64,000 nt of DNA, from the NCBI GenBank assembly GCA_951640165.1, contig OX621257.1, positions 16,875,201-16,939,200 of the forward strand. The letters run 5' to 3'. The DNA comes from Pseudoips prasinana (Eukaryota; Arthropoda; Insecta; Lepidoptera; Nolidae). This document shows, one piece after another, positions 44,107 through 53,155 of this stretch. Numbering within the stretch: the stretch's first letter is position 1; each line of letters opens with the position of its first letter. Both the position numbers and the translations under genes were made by a program. Below the pieces are notes generated by a model. It saw only the letters and a program-made list of their open reading frames with translations, ran no database searches and had not been told where the DNA came from.

Positions 44107-44885
44107 GGACAGACCACCCCACTAGGGAGGCGGTAACACGGTGGTTTTCACCGAAATCTGCGTGCGCCAAGAGAACGGGAGGGCGCCGTTCGTTCATTGA
44201 GTACCGACGGGATGACTACCAGCACGTATTAGTGCACTGGCGCGCACGGCTAGAACTACGCCTAAACGCGCGCCAGCGTGCCGTCGGTGCCATCCTACCT
44301 CACCTCAAGGCCTAGGTGGAAAGGAGTCTGCCCAACACACTCTCGCTGAGTGCCCGGCCCGAGTGGCCAAAAGGCGACTCAAGATCGTAGGGGCAATGCT
44401 GGTGGGTGACTCTTCTAAATGGCACGCCGTGGTCTCCTTTTATGAGGCAGTCATGTTCCAAAAGGAGGCCGCCGGGCGCGAACGGGAGAGATCGCAGACG
44501 GAGGAGGCGTCGGGGTGGCGGCTGCAACCGGTAGCCCAACTCCCCCTCGGAGCCGCGGCGGCAGTAAAAGAAGTCAATGTTACCAGCTAAAAGAAGACAG
44601 CGATCTGTTTATGGCGCAGTCGCTGTGCCGGACTGGCAGAAGTCGGCAAATAGCGAGGACAATCCAGAGCCCTCTCAGGGTACGTGTGGGACCATCATAC
44701 CATCTGGAACTTTTCGCATAAGGGGTGCACCGGAGCAACATACCCGCGTTCCCGGGGCTCCCCCATCAGGCGCCAAGAGAAGCCCACGGCAGGTAGGTTT
44801 AGTCGGTGCGAGTCTGACGCATCCATCCGTAAACATTTTTGCGGGTGGCATACGTAGGCATTCGACCTGCCTTATCAAAAAAAAG
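44107..44885 (+). mobile_element. R1-clade LINE 3' fragment, with A tail
   Basis: GC-rich compared with its surroundings. Encodes the C-terminal part of an R1-type ORF2 (see 44330-44590), followed by a 3' UTR (GTTCCCGGGGCTCCCCCATCAGG, GGCAGGTAGGTTTAGTCGG) and an A run at about 44876-44884. It sits inside an RTE copy, so it is not in the rDNA target used by canonical R1. Confidence 0.7.
44330..44590 (+). pseudogene. R1-type ORF2 C-terminus
   Basis: NTLSLSARPEW / HTLAECPA-type sequence at about 44335-44360, then (frame open from 44363) AMLVGDSSKWHAVVSFYEAV and MFQKEAAGRERERS, the pattern seen at the end of R1-clade proteins. The preceding CCHC/RT sequence is mostly missing or shifted. A stop follows at 44588-44590. 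Confidence 0.65.
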
Positions 44886-45535
44886 GTAAGAGGTCCACTT
44901 CGAGTAGGAGATCAATTGTAGAATCCAGGGCCAGGGCAGCGTTCGGAAAGCTAGGCTTCTGGTCCCAAATACCAATCAAAAGTCTTCGATTAGTATGTGT
45001 TGCCTCTGATGAATTAGGGAACCAAGACGTAGTCGCTCACTACGGGACTAATAAAATGGCTCATGGTCACCCAAAGAGCAATGGAGTACGCCATGTTCGG
45101 TGTTTCCCTCCGAGCTCAAATCACAAATGTCAAGAAGACCAAGAGAGGCAAATCAAAAAAACCGACATAGCTTGAATAATTGCCAAGCAAATGTAGGGGT
45201 GGGCAGGGTACATAGCTTGCAGAATCTAAGGCCGCTGGGGCAGAAAGTTTCTCAAGTGGCGACCATGAACCGAAAAACGCAACGTGGCCCCCAACAAGAT
45301 GGACCGATGATCTTGCGAGGGCCGATGACAGCCGCTGGATGCGGGCAAGGCAGGATCTGCAGTTGTGGAGTATCTTTAGGAAGCAATGGACTTTGCCCAG
45401 CAGTACCTTTGGCTGATATGATGATAATGATGATGGTTATAATGATGATGCATCTATTCAATAACGGTGTACGCCACCACTCCTCCGCGGTTTAACTTTA
45501 ACAGAATGAAAATCAAATTCTTATTATAATATAAT

Positions 45536-45892
45536 TATGTCCTCCTAGCCGAATTTCGGCCCCAGCGGCCAGTCTCAATGGAGACTGGCTATGTGAGCGG
45601 GACATACCACAAGTGTGTGTGCAAACACAGGGGCACTATCTATTCCATCACTTTCATTATCCGATGGGACGAGTAGCGGAACGAACGGAAGGTCAGGTAC
45701 AGGATCGACGGCTTTACGTGCTCTCCGAGGCATGAGGCTATAATACCGTCAACTCCCAGACTTCGGGCTGACACTAAGAAATTTTTCTTTTTACGTAAAA
45801 ATCCCATAGACACTTTTGGCCCAACCCGGGATTTGAACCCAGGTCCTCGTTATCTACGTTTGAAGACGCTATCACTAGACCAACGAAGCGTA
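45536..45892 (-). mobile_element. SINE D, full length
   Basis: GTCCTCCTAGCCGAATTTCGGCCCCAGCGGCCAG at the 3' end, ACCACAAGTGTGTGTGCAAACACAGGGGC, CTCTCCGAGGCATGAGGC, and the reversed head CGGGATTTGAACCCAGGTCC and CACTAGACCAACGAAG. Confidence 0.85.
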
Positions 45893-46319
45893 ACACATAC
45901 TTTAAAAAAAGAACTGCTAAATTGCTTTTACTTAATTCTGTAGTACCTACCGAGTTCCAAATTAAAAGAAATTATGACAATAAACAAGAACAGACACGAA
46001 AAATTTAATATTACCTACAGTGTTTAGCGACAAGCAAAATTGAACTTTAAAATAATAAATTCCAAATTATTACGACTAGATGTCACGTGCGGTGGTGTTT
46101 ATGCAATTACCAAACCAATTTCGATGCGAAAGAGTGCATATTACAATGTCTTGGCTGGAATGGCTTACCCTGTTACAGTGTTACAGGGTATGAAAGGGTA
46201 ACCCTTTCGGAAGCGGTTCATTACACCCGTTCGAAGGTGTAACTCGTATCATAGGGTTTATTTTTTAAGCGCTTAAAAATACCCGTTCAACGAGTATCCG
46301 GACGGTCCCTGGTTTTGAC

Positions 46320-47054
46320 ACTCAGTTTTTCATCACTTGTCTGTTTGTCAGTGTGTCAAAAGCATGGTAGTGTGTGTAATTTTTTTATTTTATTATAATA
46401 ATTTACTTTTAATGTCTATTATATAAAAGTATTAGCTTTCTGCGCTCCTTCTTCCTATGAAATTTAACTGTTCCAAATTTCATACTCCCGCGCAATTTAC
46501 GTCAAAAGGGTTACAAAGCTTTTGGCTTCTCGTATTAATATTATGATTTGTCCCATATTGTTGACATGTACTGATTCTGTTCCGATCCTCAATCGGCCGC
46601 ATGTTCACGTATTAACATTGAGCGACAGTTACACAAAACGTTACCAAAAATTGATCCTCTCAGGCATCACCAGGTCAGTAACCCCCAGCAGCAGTACGAA
46701 CCACAAAGCAGGTACGCTTCTGATACAGGTTGCTTAGTTTCTAGTCTTATTAGGTACAACGATTGAAAGTCTCCTAGGCTAAACGTAAACATTAAGTTAA
46801 AAGAAAAGGAGTGTGCTTTTGACCCCTCGACTGAAGTAAAACTTCTTTAGCTCGGAAAAAGTGTGCTTGCACCTCTCTCACTTGCCCCCGTCTTTCTATC
46901 GTCACCAACTTATATCTCCCTCCCAACTTCCGTTCGCCTCGCCTGATCACACTTTTCGTAACGCTCTCGTCATGCATTCACCAGCTTACTCCTAAAGTCA
47001 AGCATGCTTGCCAAGTCTAACTTCAAAAAGCATTACCCAATTATCACTATCTCC
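46320..47054. other. Unassigned
   Basis: No recognised gene or repeat. A CT-rich segment lies at 46860-46960. Confidence 0.35.
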
Positions 47055-47262
47055 ATCATCATCATTACAGCTGAATAAGTCCACTGCTGGACAAGCCTCC
47101 CTCAAGAATCGTCTTGGGGGGATATGCCATAATCGCCACGCTTGGCAGGCAGGTTGGCGATCGCAGTAAGATGGTCATAGTAATCAGAAGGAAGCTGCTG
47201 CCCATCCTCTGGTAGATATTCCCTCGGGTCGACTTCTACGCCCCCCACGGGATGAGACTATC
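47055..47262 (-). mobile_element. Element B
   Basis: CATCATCATTACAGCTGAATAAGTCCACTGCTGGACAAGCC, GGGGGGATATGCCATAATCG, CTCTGGTAGATATTCCCTCGGG, CCCCCCACGGGATGAGA. A clean copy. Confidence 0.8.
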
Positions 47263-47402
47263 TCCATATTCGTAAGATATTATGCTGGCCACGTGCAAAC
47301 ATCTTCATTATTTTACAAAAGATTTTCCGTTCACAGCCTTGTTCTCTCACCGGTCTGTAAGTGTTCGGTGTGGTTTGGCACCTGGCCACACGGTCCTTGT
47401 CC

Positions 47403-47468
47403 TGTAGACATCATCATCAACATGTGATGATGAGTGCATCATCACACATGTTGATGATGATGTCTACA
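47403..47468. repeat. 30-bp stem hairpin with 2-base bulge
   Basis: TGTAGACATCATCATCAACATGTG... at 47403-47432 pairs with 47437-47468; the right arm has one extra TG. The loop is about 4 bases. Confidence 0.85.
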
Positions 47469-47798
47469 ACTAAGGCTGGATTTATTTAATCTAACTGCAG
47501 TTTAAGTGAAATCCTATAGCTGCTACGAGCTACGGCGTAGCATAAAATATTACACTGAATATTACCAATATATATTATGTAAGTTTATAAGAAATGTAAT
47601 CTATTTATTATTTATAAAATGCAATTCAATGAGTACAATCCAGCTAGATAGTAAAGAAGCTGGGGAATGGTCTGATATGGTGAACTGGTTTATTAGGTTA
47701 AGTTTTATCTTCTACGCGCACATGAACTCACGATCACTGAAATATTAAGGTGATATATACTTCATACATATATAGAAAACTTTGAGAGATGTCATGAG

Positions 47799-47983
47799 AT
47801 AATAATAATATCTGGGGGAATGTCACACAGATCATCCTAGCCCCAAACTAAGCAAAGCTTGTACTGTGGGTACCAGGCGACGATATACATACTTATATAG
47901 ATAGCTTTATATAGATAGCTCTGCTTATTTTGGAATCAGATGGCCGTGTGTAAATAATGTCCCAGGATATTATTATTATTAAT
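47799..47983. mobile_element. Inverted pair: SINE A tail (-) and SINE B tail (+)
   Basis: 47799-47910 is the minus-strand 3' part of SINE A (CCCCAAACTAAGCAAAGCTTG, CAGGCGACGATATACATAC). 47918-47983 is a plus-strand SINE B tail (GCTCTGCTTATTTTGGAATCAGATGG, CCCAGGATATTATTATTATT). The heads are missing from both. Confidence 0.75.
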
Positions 47984-48172
47984 TTTCTTTGAAACGAGGG
48001 TCAAAATTAAAAAAATAAATAAAATTATATCGTAATCAATAATAGTACCATTATTCCCATCCCGTGGAACCCCATGATTATGAAGATATCGATGGTTCAA
48101 GTTATTAGATTAAATTAAAATTTCAATAAATCTCCATCGATCTGTGGAGCTGTGAGTGAGGGAGGGGGAGGG

Positions 48173-48425
48173 TAATCCAGTGCTGGAAATAGGTCTCCAC
48201 CAAAGGTTTCTATAACGCTCCTATTGGCAAAGAATTGCCGTAGTCAACGCGCTTGGCATGCGAGTTGGCGACCGCAATTAGGTGGAGGCTACTACACAGG
48301 AGGCGTTGCTACCCTACTACCTGGTGTATCCTTTAGTCGCTTTTTACGGATGGTATGGGGTTGCCCCATTATTCTTTCTCAGCCGGAAACCAAATACTGT
48401 AGGAAAATAAGTGACACATCAGACC
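48173..48425 (-). repeat. Interspersed repeat R-C, copy 2
   Basis: AATTGCCGTAGTCAACGCGCTTGGCATGCG, TTAGTCGCTTTTTACGG, TATGGGGTTGCCCC, TCAGCCGGAAACCAAATAC. Reverse counterpart of 20205-20425. Confidence 0.55.
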
Positions 48426-48475
48426 CTATCGAATAACAATGAGCCCGATACCCGTATCTAATTGGTAGGTAATTA

Positions 48476-48742
48476 TAATAATATCCTGGGACATTATTCA
48501 CACGCGGCCATCTGATCCTAAACGAAGCAGAGCTTGTACAATAAAAACCAGATAACTGATATATTACAGATATGTACTACTTTTCTTTTGTAAATACATA
48601 CTTATATAGATAATTACCCCCCAGAATCACCGCAAACAGACATGTTCATGCACACAAATATCTGTCCAGGGTGGGAATTGAACCCACTATCTGCTTAGCG
48701 GCAAGGCAAGCATTTACCAACGACGCCAACCAGTCTGTCAGG
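48476..48742 (-). mobile_element. SINE B, full length
   Basis: AATATCCTGGGACATTATTCACACGCGGCC, ACTTATATAGATAATTACCCCCC, GGGAATTGAACCCACTATCTGC, GACGCCAACCAGTCTGTC. Confidence 0.85.
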
Positions 48743-48780
48743 TACTTTGTATTGTAAGACGTATTTGTAGTTTGAATGTT

Positions 48781-48889
48781 CGTGCTCATCACACAAATAT
48801 TTGCACTTACCGGGATTCGAACCCAGGACCACCAGCATCGTAGGCAGGAGGACTACCAACTAGGCTACGGTGACCGTCAAAATTGCTGG
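48781..48889 (-). mobile_element. SINE A, 5' head only
   Basis: GTGCTCATCACACAAATATTTGCACTTACCGGGATTCGAACCCAGGACC to CTAGGCTACGGTGACCGTC. The 3' half is missing. Confidence 0.75.
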
Positions 48890-48979
48890 CGATTCTGTCT
48901 TTTAATTAATAATAATAAAATTCTAAAGATTTGCCGTAGTCACCGATAATATCCTGGATCAGGATTGTAGTAATATCAA

Positions 48980-49037
48980 GGATCAGGTGGCCGCAGTGAA
49001 TAATGTCACAACATTATTCACTGCGGCCACCTGATCC
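48980..49037. repeat. Perfect 27-bp stem palindrome at SINE B tail
   Basis: GGATCAGGTGGCCGCAGTG... (48980-49006) and its exact reverse complement (49011-49037) flank CACA. The right arm is the tail of the SINE B copy that continues to 49595. Confidence 0.95.
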
Positions 49038-49130
49038 TAAACTAAGCAGAGCTTCTACTATGGAAACCAGATAACTGATATATTACATTACTACTTTTCT
49101 TTAGTAAATACTACATACTTTTATAGATAA

Positions 49131-49299
49131 CTAGCTGTGCCCCGCGGTGTTACCCGCGTAAAATTTTATAAATTTTCTTTGCTATAAACCTCACGGAGCC
49201 CGAGACCTTTCCAACGAATGCAAAACCGTGGAAATCGGTTCGTGCGTTCTGGAGTTATAGCGTCAGGAAGGAAAACCCGACTTATTTTTATATAGTAGA
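49131..49299 (-). mobile_element. Helitron-like unit 1 of tandem pair, 169 bp
   Basis: On the minus strand it begins TCTACTATATAAAAATAAG and ends in a hairpin (CGCGGGTAACACCGCG) plus GGGCACAGCTAG. Body with AACCGATTTCCACGG. No coding. Confidence 0.85.
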
Positions 49300-49468
49300 C
49301 TAGCTGTGCCCCGCGGTGTTACTCGCGTTAAATTTTATAAATTTTCTTTGCTATAAACCTCACGGAGCCCGAGACCTTTCCAACGAATGCAAAACCGTGG
49401 AAATCGGTTCGTGCGTTCTGGAGTTATAGCGTCAGGAAGGAAAACCCAACTTATTTTTATATAGTAGA
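49300..49468 (-). mobile_element. Helitron-like unit 2 of tandem pair, 169 bp
   Basis: Directly abuts unit 1 with no spacer, has the same length, and I count three base differences. The single A|T target of the SINE B is restored on either side of the pair with no duplication. Confidence 0.85.
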
Positions 49469-49667
49469 TTACCCCCAGAATCAAGTCAAACTGACATGTT
49501 CATGCACACAAATATCTGTCCAGGATGGGAATCGAAGCCAGTACCTGCTTACCGGGAAGACAAGCATTTACCAACGATACCAAACGGCCTGTCAGGTACT
49601 TTGTATTATAAGACGTACGTATAGGTAAGTATGTCTCTGTTCTTTTCGTAAGAGCTGTATTAGAGAG

Positions 49668-50028
49668 ACTGCCTCATTAGTCTAGCGGTAGCGTGTTCAG
49701 CCGCAGAGAACGAGGTCCTGAGTTCAAATCCCAGGTCAAGCCAAAAGCGATTTTAGGATTATTCTGTAAAAAGAAAAAATTCTCAGCCCGAAGTCTGAGA
49801 GTTGGCGCTATTGTACCACCGTACCTCGGAGAGCACGTAAAGCTGTCGGTCCGGTACCTGACCTCTTTCTGGTTGTGTCACTAGGCATCCAATCTGATCA
49901 TGAGAGTGATGGAATAGAAAGTGCTCCTATGTTTGCGCACACACTTGTGCACTATAATATGTCCCGCGCAGATGGCTAATCTCTGTTGAGACTGGCCGCC
50001 ATGGCCGAAATTCGGCTAGGAGGACATT
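49668..50028 (+). mobile_element. SINE D, full length
   Basis: AGTCTAGCGGTAGCGTGTTCAGCCGC, GAGTTCAAATCCCAGG, CCTCGGAGAGCACGTAAAGC, TATGTTTGCGCACACACTTGTGCAC, GACTGGCCGCCATGGCCGAAATTCGG and an ATT tail. Confidence 0.85.
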
Positions 50029-51099
50029 ATTATTTGAGAGAGATGGAATGACATCATAATTAGTTGAGTAGTGTAAAAGACAGAATCGCTAGCAATTTTA
50101 ATTATAAATTATAAGTAAAATATTCCCTATAACATTTAATTTTCTCTATGTGTTTGTTTAATATGCATTAGCTTATTATTTATTTTCTAAAGTGAAGGTG
50201 CTTTTCCATGTCTTGGAGCAAAACAACGCTATGCCGTACCTCTCATTTCGTTACGTCTTGCAAAAGTATTAAGCATGTCTTTATTTTCATTACAACGACA
50301 TTTGTTACAAATTCAAGATGGCGTCTGCGACGGTGTCCCTTGTTTGGACAACTTCGAACTCGTTACTCACGTAGATAGAGAATTCTAGAAGTCCTACGTA
50401 ACTTAACGTATTTAAGTTCAAATTATAAAACATATTTTTCTGAAAGTGTAATTTTTATAGTAGTTTATTTCCACGAAACAGCACGGAGTTAAACTCGTCA
50501 AGACAAACGTCAAATCCGCGGCGTTTAACCGACGCAGGCACCAAATTCTTACAAAAGTGGAGTAACACAGGGTTTACTGATAGGCGAGAGATATTTAAGG
50601 AAAAATCTCAGTCCTTAAGCATCTAGTGAATTGAATAACTCAATCACCTTAGAACCACTCAAACTCCTGATTTGGATTATTGCTGGAAACTTTTGAAGGC
50701 CTACTCAAAACTAAATTGAAATATTATATTATATTGTAGAGTCGCTAAAACAAGATTTAACGAAGACAGTCACCTCGACTCTATATTCTTTCGATGAAGT
50801 TCTGAGTGGATATCTATAAGTGGTTAACTATATGTACCTTTAATTTATAATCACTTATTGTAATCTGTATGTCTATAGATTAGATAGATAAACTCTAACT
50901 CTGCTTTACAAATTTTAAAAATATTTTTATCTAAATATAATGTAGCGTTCTTATCTGCGAGTAACGTGGGCAGTATTTTATTTTGCAAAATAATATTAAT
51001 ATATATCAAGGACATATCAGAAAGCCATCTAGCCCAAACTAAGCAAAGCTTGTATAATGGATACCTACTAGACAAGGGATAGAAAGACTAATTTACTAA
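50029..51099. other. Unassigned
   Basis: AT-rich with no recognised gene. A short SINE A tail remnant lies at 51027-51060 (CTAGCCCAAACTAAGCAAAGC). Confidence 0.4.
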
Positions 51100-51101
51100 T
51101 A

Positions 51102-51126
51102 GGTCTTTACCTATGAAATTGCCGTT
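51102..51126 (+). repeat. Mariner left TIR
   Basis: 25 bases, exact reverse complement of 52359-52383; pairing ends at 51127. Confidence 0.95.
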
Positions 51127-51176
51127 TTGTATGAAAAAATTTAAACGAATTTTTTTCATGAATTTTTTTATTTGTA

Positions 51177-52196
51177 TTAATCGAAGTAATCACCCATGCA
51201 ATCAATGCATCTTTGCCATCGCAGTGGCAGTTTATTGATGCCCTTCTTAAAGAAATCAGCTGGACGGGAGGCAACAAATTCTTCAAAGGCATTTTGTACT
51301 GCCTCTCGGGTATTGAATTTTTTTCCCGCCAAGAAGTTATCCAAATTCTGGAAAAAGTAGTAGTCTGTAGGCGCAAGGTCTGGTGAGTAGGGCGGATGAC
51401 GGAGAGCTTCCAACCCCAGTTCTTGCAACTTGGAGACCGTCTGCTGTGCAGTATGAGGTCGCGCGTTGTCGTGCAGGAGCAGCGGAGACGAGCGATTGAC
51501 CAATGCTGGTTGGAGATGCGCCAGCTTCTCCATCATTGTGCTCAGTTCTTCACAGTACACATCTGCAGTAATGCTCACCCCGTTTGGTAAGAAGCTGTGA
51601 TGAATCACACCGGCGCTAGACCACCAAACAGTGACCATCACTTTTCTAGGGGTAAGTTTTCGTTTAGGGCATTGTTTAGGTGCTGAACCAGGATCCAACC
51701 AACTTGCTGAGCGCTTGCGGTTATCAAACAGAATCCATTTTTCATCGCAGGTAACAATGCGGTTCAAAATTCCTTCATTTGTGTGTCTGTTGAGCAGTGC
51801 AAGGCACGTCTCGACGCGTACTTCGCGCTGGCGATCATTGAGTTCGTGGGGCACCCATTTGTCAAGCTTTTTTACCTTGCCAATTTGACGCAAATGGACC
51901 AATATTGTTTTGACGCTAACGTCGAAAGCTGCTGCTAATTCAGCCGTAGATTGTGTATCATCAGCTTCCACAACCGCCTTTAATTCGTCATTGTCGACCA
52001 AAGTCTTCGGACGACCGCGAGGTTCATTTTTCAGGTCGAAATTTCCAGAACGGAAGCGAGCAAACCAATAACAGGTGGTGCGTTGGTTTGTAGTGTTAGC
52101 TCCGTAAACGTCGTTGATGTTGCGTGCCGCTTGTGCCGCGTTGCTGCCACGACGGTACTCATATTCCATAATTACTCGAATTTTTAACGTATCCAT
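51177..52196 (-). CDS. Mariner transposase, D,D34D, intact
   Basis: DNA transposase that would bind the 25-bp ends and cut and paste the element into TA sites in the nucleus. A 339-codon frame without stops or shifts. I chose ATG 52196 because family proteins start just before the IRVIMEYEYRRG-type helix; an upstream in-frame ATG at 52235 would add 13 residues. From that start: N-terminal paired-like helix-turn-helix domains (residues about 5-115, including the SGNFDLKNEPRGRP linker), WVPHEL at about 115-120, catalytic Asp151 in VTCDEKW, Asp243 in LLHDNARPH and Asp278 in HPPYSPDLAPTDYYFF. Exactly 34 residues separate the last two, the mariner spacing. The C-terminus (INKLPLRWQRCID--GDYFD) is complete. 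Resemblance is closest to the cecropia-type subfamily as I know it. No inactivating change is visible, but activity cannot be told from sequence. Confidence 0.95.
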   Translation of the reverse strand: MDTLKIRVIMEYEYRRGSNAAQAARNINDVYGANTTNQRTTCYWFARFRSGNFDLKNEPRGRPKTLVDNDELKAVVEADDTQSTAELAAAFDVSVKTILVHLRQIGKVKKLDKWVPHELNDRQREVRVETCLALLNRHTNEGILNRIVTCDEKWILFDNRKRSASWLDPGSAPKQCPKRKLTPRKVMVTVWWSSAGVIHHSFLPNGVSITADVYCEELSTMMEKLAHLQPALVNRSSPLLLHDNARPHTAQQTVSKLQELGLEALRHPPYSPDLAPTDYYFFQNLDNFLAGKKFNTREAVQNAFEEFVASRPADFFKKGINKLPLRWQRCIDCMGDYFD

Positions 52197-52358
52197 GATG
52201 ACGAAAAAGATTGAAATGCGATGAAAATGTAACACTAATCAATAAAGAAATGACTACTTTTGGAAAAAAGAATCCATGTTTTTAAAATAAAATTAATTTG
52301 AAATTAGAATTCTTAGCCAAACAAAAATTATTTTGATTTGAAATGGCCAGTACTGCAG

Positions 52359-52383
52359 AACGGCAATTTCATAGGTAAAGACC
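52359..52383 (-). repeat. Mariner right TIR
   Basis: 25 bases at the transposase 5' side, exact reverse complement of 51102-51126, followed by TA. Confidence 0.95.
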
Positions 52384-52394
52384 TAATATTTTTG

Positions 52395-52590
52395 TATCAT
52401 CATCATCACAGGCGAAAGTCCACTGCTGGTCAAGCCTCCCCCAAAAACCATCTTTGGTTGGTGATCGCAGTAAGTCATGCTACTCAGGAGGAAACTGCTG
52501 CCCGTGTTCTAGTAGATATTCCCCGGGTCGACCTTACGCCCCCCACGGGATACGATGGTGTGATGAATTCTGATATTCTCCGCCATCACC
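52395..52590 (-). mobile_element. Element B
   Basis: ATCATCATCATCACAGGCGAAAGTCCACTGCTGG, TGGTGATCGCAGTAAG, GATATTCCCCGGGTCGACC, CCCCCCACGGGATACG, CGCCATCACCACAC. A middle segment is deleted relative to 47055-47262. Confidence 0.7.
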
Positions 52591-52984
52591 ACACAGCACT
52601 ATTTTGTAAATATATGCATTTAATATAGATAAAGAAAACCAAGACAAATAGGCATGTCAATAAACACAAACAATGTAACAATGGTGGTATTTTTTTGACC
52701 CTAGGAGGCTTTCATTACTTCACCAGACATTAGAGACGAGGGTAAACTAGAGCCGTCTGGCAGAATAATATAAAACACATCCATCACATAACATCTTGCA
52801 TGCAATTGACTTTTTTGTATGTATACACATATTTATGGAAATAAATTACTTACTTACTTGCACCGGCGGACCACGTTGTGGTTCGAACTCGACTCTGTGC
52901 TGTTACTGACGAAGAGATGTATTAGAGGGTCGGTTCTCAATTATGGTCTATAAATATTTCTTTAAAGGCTACGCCCGCATTAGG
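52591..52984. other. Unassigned with an AATAAATTACTTACTTACTT end
   Basis: At 52840-52860 a TTTATGGAAATAAATTACTTACTTACTTG sequence looks like a LINE 3' end with an ACTT tandem tail. The rest is unassigned. Confidence 0.35.
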
Positions 52985-53155
52985 GAATTTGATTCACGTG
53001 TCGCGGGGTACTTTACAAACATATAATTAACGGACACAAAGTACATACATGCAGACTCTGAACAACTATTTAAATATAGTTGCCCTGTACGGGAATAAAC
53101 CCGGGACACGAAGTTGCGAGGCGACTGTCTTAACCATTGCGCCAAACGTGCAGTC
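52985..53155 (-). mobile_element. SINE C
   Basis: GTCGCGGGGTACTTTACAAACATATAA, GACTCTGAACAACTATTT, then the reversed head GGAATAAACCCGGGACACG and ACCATTGCGCCAAACGTGC. Confidence 0.8.

Larger units (their letters stand above)
43660..45410 (+). pseudogene. RTE reverse transcriptase, disrupted
   Basis: Recognisable blocks are a remnant of the AFD--IETW motif (about 43670), YRYVEVLKCLYENS, QPIRLQRGVRQGDITSP (RT motif with QG), a reading of LFITALEDVFKLLD, then VGLKMNMDKT. Relative to the RTE pattern I know, a few codons are missing in the first catalytic Asp motif and at the FADD motif (the sequence goes from HLR-F directly towards VMGETL). The frame also has stops and shifts and an R1 copy in the middle. 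The protein cannot be functional. Confidence 0.75.
43633..45445 (+). mobile_element. RTE-type LINE, split by an R1-clade insertion
   Basis: RT fragments run from about 43640 to 44106, stop, and resume at about 44886 on the same strand in the same element order: HFE-EINCRIQ-type sequence, then a VTQRAMEYAMFGVSLRAQI-type block and PPTRWTDDLARA at about 45285-45320, then a GAT-rich tail to 45445. The intervening 44107-44885 belongs to another LINE. The 5' part (endonuclease) is absent. Confidence 0.8.
41741..46311. mobile_element. hAT-like non-autonomous element, nested insertions
   Basis: The ends begin CAGGGACCG on both strands (41741 on plus, 46311 on minus), with weaker pairing beyond. An exact 8-bp duplication GTTTTGAC flanks it (41733-41740 and 46312-46319). 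CAGGG-type ends with 8-bp duplications are typical of hAT elements. Both subterminal regions (about 41770-41960 and 46160-46260) are rich in GGGTAACCC/GGGTTAACCC motifs, including the perfect palindromes GAAGGGGTTAACCCCTTC and GAAAGGGTAACCCTTTC, which would fit transposase-binding subterminal repeats. No hAT transposase is seen. Most of the interior is later insertions (element B, SINE B, a GTCGGACTCGC repeat, RTE with R1, SINE D); about 1.2-1.5 kb may be original. Confidence 0.7.
49011..49595 (-). mobile_element. SINE B interrupted by tandem Helitron-like units
   Basis: The left part ends TTATAGATAA at 49130 and the right part resumes TTACCCCCAGAATC at 49469. Joined, they match the uninterrupted copy at 48476-48742 exactly at the junction. 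The head is at 49530-49595 (GGGAATCGAAGCCAGTACCTGC). Confidence 0.85.
51102..52383 (-). mobile_element. Complete mariner transposon, 1,282 bp
   Basis: Terminal inverted repeats 51102-51126 and 52359-52383 match perfectly over 25 bases (GGTCTTTACCTATGAAATTG...). TA dinucleotides flank both ends (51100-51101 and 52384-52385), the Tc1/mariner target duplication. The length is usual for mariner (about 1.3 kb). It carries one uninterrupted transposase gene. The right flank runs into an element B copy from 52395. Confidence 0.95.

Noticed and set aside
43880..44315. Several short plus-strand frames read as separate genes
   Set aside because: They are pieces of a disrupted RTE reverse transcriptase and of the R1-clade insertion, not independent genes.
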